From: a virus
IMG/VR virus record: IMGVR_UViG_3300022542_000892
Coordinates: 1-32,141 of that record
Length of the DNA: 32,141 nt
Reading direction: 5' to 3' (one strand)
Shown: positions 28,023 to 32,141 of the stretch, piece by piece
How the letters are laid out: each line of letters begins with the position of its first letter
Numbering within the stretch: position 1 is the stretch's first letter
Translations under genes and position numbers: made by a program
The notes under the pieces: generated by a model
The model's database searches: none
The model's input: only the letters and a program-made list of their open reading frames with translations
Told to the model about the DNA's origin: nothing

Positions 28023-28304
28023 TTACTTTGACGGGATGCCTATGGCTTCCCAGTACACGGTGTCATCGTTGTTAGTAGTGATTATAGTTATGTCAACGGT
28101 GCATGGGAACACTTCTGCGTCTACGCTGCAACTTGACTTTAAAGCATCGCTTACCGTTCCGCTAAAGTGGTCGACAATTTTTAGTCCCATACATGCAAGA
28201 GTAACGTCGCCCGTTGCGACTCCACCACTAAGCACGGATTTGCCATAGACTACTTTTTTGTTGCCAAAGAATGTTTCTGAAAGCTTAGTGTTTGCAATAG
28301 CCAT
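28023..28304 (-). CDS. Capsid decoration-like protein, paralogue 1
   Basis: A 93-residue protein directly after the major capsid gene, with GGAGG before ATG 28304. Beta-rich; conserved with the 27735 gene through ITIITTNNDDTVYW. Tandem duplication of a small capsid-associated gene is common for decoration proteins, perhaps allowing two surfaces or dosage control. No family name recognised. Confidence 0.72.
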   Translation of the reverse strand: MAIANTKLSETFFGNKKVVYGKSVLSGGVATGDVTLACMGLKIVDHFSGTVSDALKSSCSVDAEVFPCTVDITIITTNNDDTVYWEAIGIPSK

Positions 28305-28316
28305 GTCAATGCCTCC

Positions 28317-29570
28317 TTAGACTGCTACCCAAGATAGTTTTGCCTGCGATAGAAAGTTCGTGCACACCAACTGACTTAACGTAAACAGCATACCGCGACT
28401 TCGCAGATAGTTCTGATGCAACATCTCCGCTCCGAACCCTGTTTCCAAGAATGTCACTGGAATGTCCACTCGTATGTACATGCCGTCAAGGTCAATCAGA
28501 TAGATGCTTCCGTTGCTTGTTCCAGCCGCGTACTTGCTATTCTTTACGGGTAAAGCGTTGCTTGTGAACATTGGAATAGTCACTCCGCAGCTTACAATTG
28601 CTCCTACGTCGAATCCGCCTTCATGTCCTGGCCGTGTGCTAATGCCTCCGATGGTTGCAGCCACGTTAACCTGCTTCTCTAGGAACCGCTGTTTCGGGTC
28701 AATCTCGTCTTCTACTTTGTTCAAGTTTTTGTCCGTGCACAAGCCGATGTACCGTTTGTTCTCGCTGTACTTCTTAGCGTCAGCCATCAAATCGTCAATT
28801 TCTTCGAGGATGTTGTAGGCTTCTGCTGTTCCCGCGGCTGCTGGCGATTTAACCTGTGCTTCCGCGAATGCGGGTGCTGTGCTTCTGTCAAATTGGATGG
28901 TTCCTGTTCCCACTCCGTCCCAGTAAATGTCACCGTCCTCTGCTGCTGATACGTGGTTCGCTGCTCCGCTGTCAACCTTGTTACTTATCATTCTGTCAAT
29001 GCACTCTATGTTCTTTGCTGCTGGCGTGTCGGCTCCTTGGTTTGTTGCGTGGGTGCTTCCGCCTCCTAGCCAACCGTCAATCTTATCGTACAACGCTAAG
29101 GGTGCTAGCTTGTTCTTTAGGAAGTCCCAGTCTGGTTCGCCTGGATGTGCTTCTGGAATCTTCTCTGTGACCATGCTGTGTAGGTCGCGTGAAATAATGA
29201 CTTTTTCCACGCCTGACGTGATTCCTTGCACTGTGCTGATGGTTGGTTCCGTGCTAGTACCATAGATAGCGTCTGCGCCTCCTGGACCTATGGCAGTTGT
29301 GTCTAAGCCGTGTGCTGTCGTGTATTTGTAGCTGTTACCGGTGGTTGTGATGGGTTTCTTGTCTAGGAGCTTGTAGATTTCACTGTTTGCGCTTAGTCCT
29401 AGCTGCACCTGTTTCATGTAGGCATATTCGTAATAGTTACTTTCTGTGTGAATCAAGATTTTCTTTAGGTCGCTATCGGGCATGCGTCCTGTGTATTGTA
29501 AGTAGCCTGATGGTCCTACGGCGTAGTAGTCGTCTAGGAATTGCTCGAAGGTTTGTCCTTGTTCAAACAT
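28317..29570 (-). CDS. Major capsid protein (HK97-fold)
   Basis: A 417-residue protein after the protease and scaffold genes, with a good GGGAGGA site. N-terminal helix (FEQFLDDYYAVGP) and ESNYYEYAYMKQVQLGL suit the N-arm. Later elements include KVIISRDLHSMVTEKIPEA, ILEEIDDLMADAKKY (spine-helix-like) and a C-terminal beta strand region ending LSWVAV. This order, plus the preceding serine protease and scaffold, supports the HK97 fold. It assembles the procapsid shell around the scaffold. Confidence 0.82.
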   Translation of the reverse strand: MFEQGQTFEQFLDDYYAVGPSGYLQYTGRMPDSDLKKILIHTESNYYEYAYMKQVQLGLSANSEIYKLLDKKPITTTGNSYKYTTAHGLDTTAIGPGGADAIYGTSTEPTISTVQGITSGVEKVIISRDLHSMVTEKIPEAHPGEPDWDFLKNKLAPLALYDKIDGWLGGGSTHATNQGADTPAAKNIECIDRMISNKVDSGAANHVSAAEDGDIYWDGVGTGTIQFDRSTAPAFAEAQVKSPAAAGTAEAYNILEEIDDLMADAKKYSENKRYIGLCTDKNLNKVEDEIDPKQRFLEKQVNVAATIGGISTRPGHEGGFDVGAIVSCGVTIPMFTSNALPVKNSKYAAGTSNGSIYLIDLDGMYIRVDIPVTFLETGFGAEMLHQNYLRSRGMLFTLSQLVCTNFLSQAKLSWVAV

Positions 29571-29572
29571 TG

Positions 29573-30190
29573 TTACAGTCCTCCCTTGTTTTCCATGAGG
29601 TCTTTGTAGATGTCTTTTGCGGATGGCACGATTGCCTTGGTCTTGTTGAGTTCTGCTCCTTCTGTTGGTTTGTCTCCTGTTTCTGTTAGTGTTCGTTTGC
29701 CGTGGGGTTCTTTGTCTAGTAAGATTTTGCGTACCATACCTTCCATCTCTGAAAGGTGGATTACAGGGTCTTTAGTTAGTCCTAAGCCTTTACGCAACGC
29801 TGTGACTGCTTCATCTTCTTTTTCTTTAGTGATTACACTCAAGCGTTCCTCTAGTTTCTTTTCGAAGATGGCGAACTTCTTTTCCATTGACTCTTCAAAG
29901 ACAGCTACCATCTTATCCATGAATCCTTCTGGTGGTTTCTTAGCGCCTTTTTCCTCGGTTGGCGGTGGTTCTTTTTCGCCTTCTAGTTCTGCTTTACACG
30001 CGTTAGATGCTTCTTCTTGGCTCATGCCTTGTCCCATTTTCTCGGTGATGCATGCTTCTAGCGGTGTTGGTTCTGGCGGTGTTGCTTCTGCGGGTTCTTC
30101 TTGTTTTCGCACTGGTGGTGATGCTACTGTAAATCGCGGTTTCTGTACTATTGGTTTTGTTGCTGGTGTTTGCACTGTTGGTTTCTTCAA
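29573..30190 (-). CDS. Capsid scaffolding protein
   Basis: A 205-residue protein starting at TTG 30190, located between protease and capsid genes. Proline-rich, disordered N-terminus (PPEPTPLEACITEKMGQG), a long charged helix (MVAVFEESMEKKFAIFEKKL) that could be the scaffold coiled coil, and a C-terminal SAKDIYKDLM helix. It contains the small helix-loop-helix LEACITEKMGQGMSQEEASNA, similar to one at the N-terminus of the protease. Expected to template the shell and be cleaved. Confidence 0.72.
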   Translation of the reverse strand: MKKPTVQTPATKPIVQKPRFTVASPPVRKQEEPAEATPPEPTPLEACITEKMGQGMSQEEASNACKAELEGEKEPPPTEEKGAKKPPEGFMDKMVAVFEESMEKKFAIFEKKLEERLSVITKEKEDEAVTALRKGLGLTKDPVIHLSEMEGMVRKILLDKEPHGKRTLTETGDKPTEGAELNKTKAIVPSAKDIYKDLMENKGGL

Positions 30191-30229
30191 AGTTTACACT
30201 TCTTTTTGTTGTTATTCGGGATTGTTTAG

Positions 30230-30248
30230 AGACCCCCCTATCGGGTCT
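30230..30248. other. Small intergenic hairpin
   Basis: AGACCC (30230-30235) pairs with GGGTCT (30243-30248) around a seven-base loop. It lies in the 79-base gap between the winged-helix and scaffold genes. With no T-run after it on the minus strand, it may slow or shape the mRNA rather than terminate it. Confidence 0.4.
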
Positions 30249-30269
30249 AGTAAGGCCAATACCCGTGAG

Positions 30270-30596
30270 TTACTTGATGTTTAAGTATGGAACTAAGCCT
30301 TTGTCGAAGAGTCTGTCCCATGCTTGATGTACTAGAGTTGTGTTTTCCACATTCAAGGCTACGCATGCTTCAGGTATGTTGAATGCGCCTTCTTCATGTT
30401 GCTTGATGTAAGCTAACAAACGGTCGTCTAAAGTTCCCCCTGTCTGCTTCTCTTCCACAATAGGCTCTTTCAGAATTGTGCCACTATCCTCTTTCTTTAT
30501 GCCACTGTATGTGTCTTCTGTCACAATTTTGATTTTTGGCTGTGTTTCCTCAGTTTCAACGGTTGGTTCTTTCTTCACTACTTTTTTTCGTGTCAT
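30270..30596 (-). CDS. Winged-helix-like protein with disordered N-terminus
   Basis: I use ATG 30596, with AAGGTGAT five bases before it, instead of the GTG at 30605. Of 108 residues, the first 60 are charged and low complexity (KKVVKKEPTVETEETQ). The last 45 look like a winged helix (LDDRLLAYIKQHEEGAFNIPE; TLVHQAWDRLFDKGLV). Its position between protease and scaffold suggests an assembly cofactor; alternatively a regulator. Confidence 0.6.
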   Translation of the reverse strand: MTRKKVVKKEPTVETEETQPKIKIVTEDTYSGIKKEDSGTILKEPIVEEKQTGGTLDDRLLAYIKQHEEGAFNIPEACVALNVENTTLVHQAWDRLFDKGLVPYLNIK

Positions 30597-30597
30597 C

Positions 30598-31341
30598 TTA
30601 ATCACCTTGAATGCTCTTGATTGCTAACTCAGTTTCTTCCTTCCAAGACAAAGGTTTAATGTGTTTTGGAATCTCGCGTAAACGGTAAATCTGCGTGGGT
30701 TTCTTCTTTAGCACTTGCATAACAGATTTCTGATTCATACCCTCCTTCACAATCGCTACTTCATAAGGGTCAATGTCAAAGATTTTACGTATCAATGTGC
30801 CATTGACTTGTTCATGTTTAAAACGTGAAGCATAGCCACTGATGCTATATGCTTTATAGACACCTTCACGAACAAGCTTTCGCAGTTGCCTAGTACGCTT
30901 AAACCCGTCACTCCGCACCTTAGCAATAAGATACATACCCTTCTCGTGAACATGACTATAGAAAGTTTCATCCACACCTTCATATTTTAGCAGTGCCGTG
31001 GCTAACTGAAAGTTAGTATGGTCAACCGACACGTTGCGGTACTCCACGGGCAAATTGAAGAACTTAGCAAGGAAATTCACCATAGCCTCAGTAGTTACAA
31101 AGTCGTTTTCAGCATCCACAATCTCCCAACTAGCATAGCCCCCCACAATAAGGTCGCCATCTTTTCCTTTGAGGATTTCAAGGTCGGGCAAACTCTTGAA
31201 CAGCATGCCTTTCTCAGCACGTTCTTGGATGGCTCCGCAAATATTCTTCGCGCTTTCTTCGTTGTGCCCTATTTCCATCTGTTCAAGCTTACACGCCTCG
31301 AAGGTTTCCCAACGGGCAAACGGTTTCTGAATAATGCTCAT
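30598..31341 (-). CDS. Prohead serine protease
   Basis: A 247-residue protein. VGGYASWEIVDAENDFV, VDHTNF (His108) and AYSISGY (Ser166 or Ser168) follow the order and spacing of the HK97/XkdF-type prohead proteases. The N-terminal 45 residues hold a CKLEQMEIGHNEESAKNICG helix-loop-helix that often precedes such proteases. It cleaves scaffold and capsid N-termini during maturation. The neighbours (scaffold, capsid) agree. Confidence 0.84.
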   Translation of the reverse strand: MSIIQKPFARWETFEACKLEQMEIGHNEESAKNICGAIQERAEKGMLFKSLPDLEILKGKDGDLIVGGYASWEIVDAENDFVTTEAMVNFLAKFFNLPVEYRNVSVDHTNFQLATALLKYEGVDETFYSHVHEKGMYLIAKVRSDGFKRTRQLRKLVREGVYKAYSISGYASRFKHEQVNGTLIRKIFDIDPYEVAIVKEGMNQKSVMQVLKKKPTQIYRLREIPKHIKPLSWKEETELAIKSIQGD

Positions 31342-31344
31342 TTT

Positions 31345-31794
31345 TTAGTTGTGCTCCTTGTTTTCTATGCAATCTTGAATAATTTTACGTAATCCTTCTT
31401 CAACTGAAACCCCATTAGGATGCTTAAAGGAAAGTATTAGCTCTCGTAGCCGTTCTTCCACGGCTTCGTCAGGTATCTGTTTAGCTTCCAGAAACGGCGC
31501 TAAAACCCGCTTTAAATCTTCAACAGTTGCTACTCGTGGCTCTAAATGAGATAGCAACGCAAGCATCTGCGGAAGCGTTAATGGTTGTGGAACAATCTCT
31601 TCAACTTGTTGTTCTTCGCGTCTCAATGGTTCAATAAGTGGGCGTTCCCAAGTGACAGCGCCTCCTGCCCTTGTACCAGTTGGGGCAGGCGGTAACGGTG
31701 GAACATAGGTTCCATATTCAAGCCAGTAATCTTCCTGCCAATAACGTGAAGCCCAGTAAGTGTCCTGCCAGTAACCGTCTTTGATGAGTGCCAT
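31345..31794 (-). CDS. YW-repeat virion protein
   Basis: A 149-residue protein with an aromatic start (GYWQDTYWASRYWQEDYW), a repeat I have seen in phage structural genes. A Pro-rich linker and a C-terminal helical part follow (VEDLKRVLAPFLEAK; VEEGLRKIIQDCI). ATG 31794 shares a base with the previous stop (TAATG). It likely links fibre or baseplate parts; no exact family. Confidence 0.6.
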   Translation of the reverse strand: MALIKDGYWQDTYWASRYWQEDYWLEYGTYVPPLPPAPTGTRAGGAVTWERPLIEPLRREEQQVEEIVPQPLTLPQMLALLSHLEPRVATVEDLKRVLAPFLEAKQIPDEAVEERLRELILSFKHPNGVSVEEGLRKIIQDCIENKEHN

Positions 31795-32141
31795 TAGGTT
31801 CCATCAACCGTAACTGCTGTTCGATTTCCAACCGCGGTTACAGTCGCAGATTGCCTGTTTTTAGTGTCTCCCAAGTCCCTGAATACTAGCGTTGCCGTTC
31901 CGCCTCCACTTGATTTTCCAGCGAGCACCCCCGCAATCAAGTTCACAAGTTCTCTTGCACTGTTTGCGTTTGCAGGAGCGTTTGTGTCCATCACTTCGTC
32001 CCAAACCATGTCAGCGGTTATGTCGTTCAAGGCTGCGACGGTTGCCTCCAACGCACATGCGTCTAGGAGGTTATCTAAGCGTCCCCCATTCACCCAGTCA
32101 GTCTGCAACTCACCTGTATCCGCTAAAATCGCGTCAATAAG
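31794..32141 (-). CDS. Tail or baseplate-associated protein, C-terminal part (joins 747-1)
   Basis: This is the end of the gene starting at 747. Bases 32001-32141 repeat 1-141, and 31794-32000 add 69 codons including the stop. The C-terminal residues include LDDITADMVWDEVMD-like sequence, a Gly-rich GKSSGGGT hinge and a last beta domain (TLVFRDLGDTKNRQSATV). The frame is continuous across the join, which confirms circularity. Confidence 0.78.
   Translation of the reverse strand, partial: LIDAILADTGELQTDWVNGGRLDNLLDACALEATVAALNDITADMVWDEVMDTNAPANANSARELVNLIAGVLAGKSSGGGTATLVFRDLGDTKNRQSATVTAVGNRTAVTVDGT
32001..32141. repeat. Terminal direct repeat, copy 2
   Basis: Exact copy of bases 1-141. 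One copy should be removed to write the circular genome of 32,000 bp. Confidence 0.95.

Noticed and set aside
30230-30248. Hairpin as a transcription terminator
   Set aside because: No T-run follows on the transcribed strand, the stem is six pairs, and the capsid genes downstream need to be transcribed.
1-32141. CRISPR array, insertion sequence, rRNA or integrase
   Set aside because: No regularly spaced repeats, transposase motifs, rRNA segments or tyrosine/serine recombinase motifs were found on either strand.

Overview
The window is a complete circular viral genome written once around plus a 141-base overlap. Bases 1-141 are identical to 32001-32141, so the unit genome is 32,000 bp and the gene cut by the window edge joins in frame. 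HK97-type prohead protease, scaffold, capsid protein, terminase, portal, connector, tail-hub and tail-spike genes make it a tailed dsDNA virus (Caudoviricetes). The host is most likely an archaeon. Three plus-strand transcripts start from TTTTATAT boxes whose centres lie 38-41 nt before the first start codon, the spacing expected of archaeal TATA/TBP promoters with short leaders. Zinc-ribbon proteins are unusually common, and surface proteins carry N-glycosylation sequons. The host lineage cannot be read from the sequence; an uncultured methanogen-related or Bathyarchaeia-like host is only a guess. A few bacterial-looking signals exist, namely a tRNA-Leu D-arm-like segment and a possible -35/-10 reading of one promoter.

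Layout: two arms of opposite polarity diverge from a control region at 9825-9996 and converge at 19440-19458. The plus arm (9997-19458) holds about 40 very small genes, mostly joined by ATGA, GTGA or TTGA stop/start overlaps. It begins with a ribbon-helix-helix-like regulator and includes many zinc-finger proteins, a DPPH-type methyltransferase, an HTH protein and an AbrB-type protein. Two further TATA promoters lie inside this arm, near 15930 and 17490. Around the second, one 37-residue membrane protein is encoded backwards. No polymerase, helicase, primase, integrase or recombinase is recognisable anywhere.

The minus arm runs from 9824 down through base 1 and on from 32000 to 19440. Its first part (9824-6149) is a membrane, surface and GTPase module: a P-loop GTPase with G1, G3 and G4 motifs, two membrane proteins (one with a long coiled coil), a Cys/Tyr/Pro-rich protein and an anchored beta-sandwich protein. 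Next come a zinc protein, small and large terminase, a portal with two zinc ribbons and a C-terminal HExxH metallopeptidase, a MuF-like fragment, and fibre or surface proteins (1259 across the junction to 31345). The capsid block follows: prohead protease, winged-helix protein, scaffold, major capsid protein and two tandem decoration paralogues. The last block contains a YkgJ-like Cys-cluster protein, a lectin-like protein, connector, tail spike, neck and tail proteins, a second MuF-like protein, a 117-residue tape-measure-like protein, the tail hub with an inserted carbohydrate-binding-like domain, and a two-TM protein. The tiny tape-measure candidate suggests a short tail.

The most notable items are the virus-encoded GTPase module, the portal-peptidase fusion, the absence of replication genes in a closed genome, the cassette-like repeats at early gene junctions, and a putative operator shared by two promoters.
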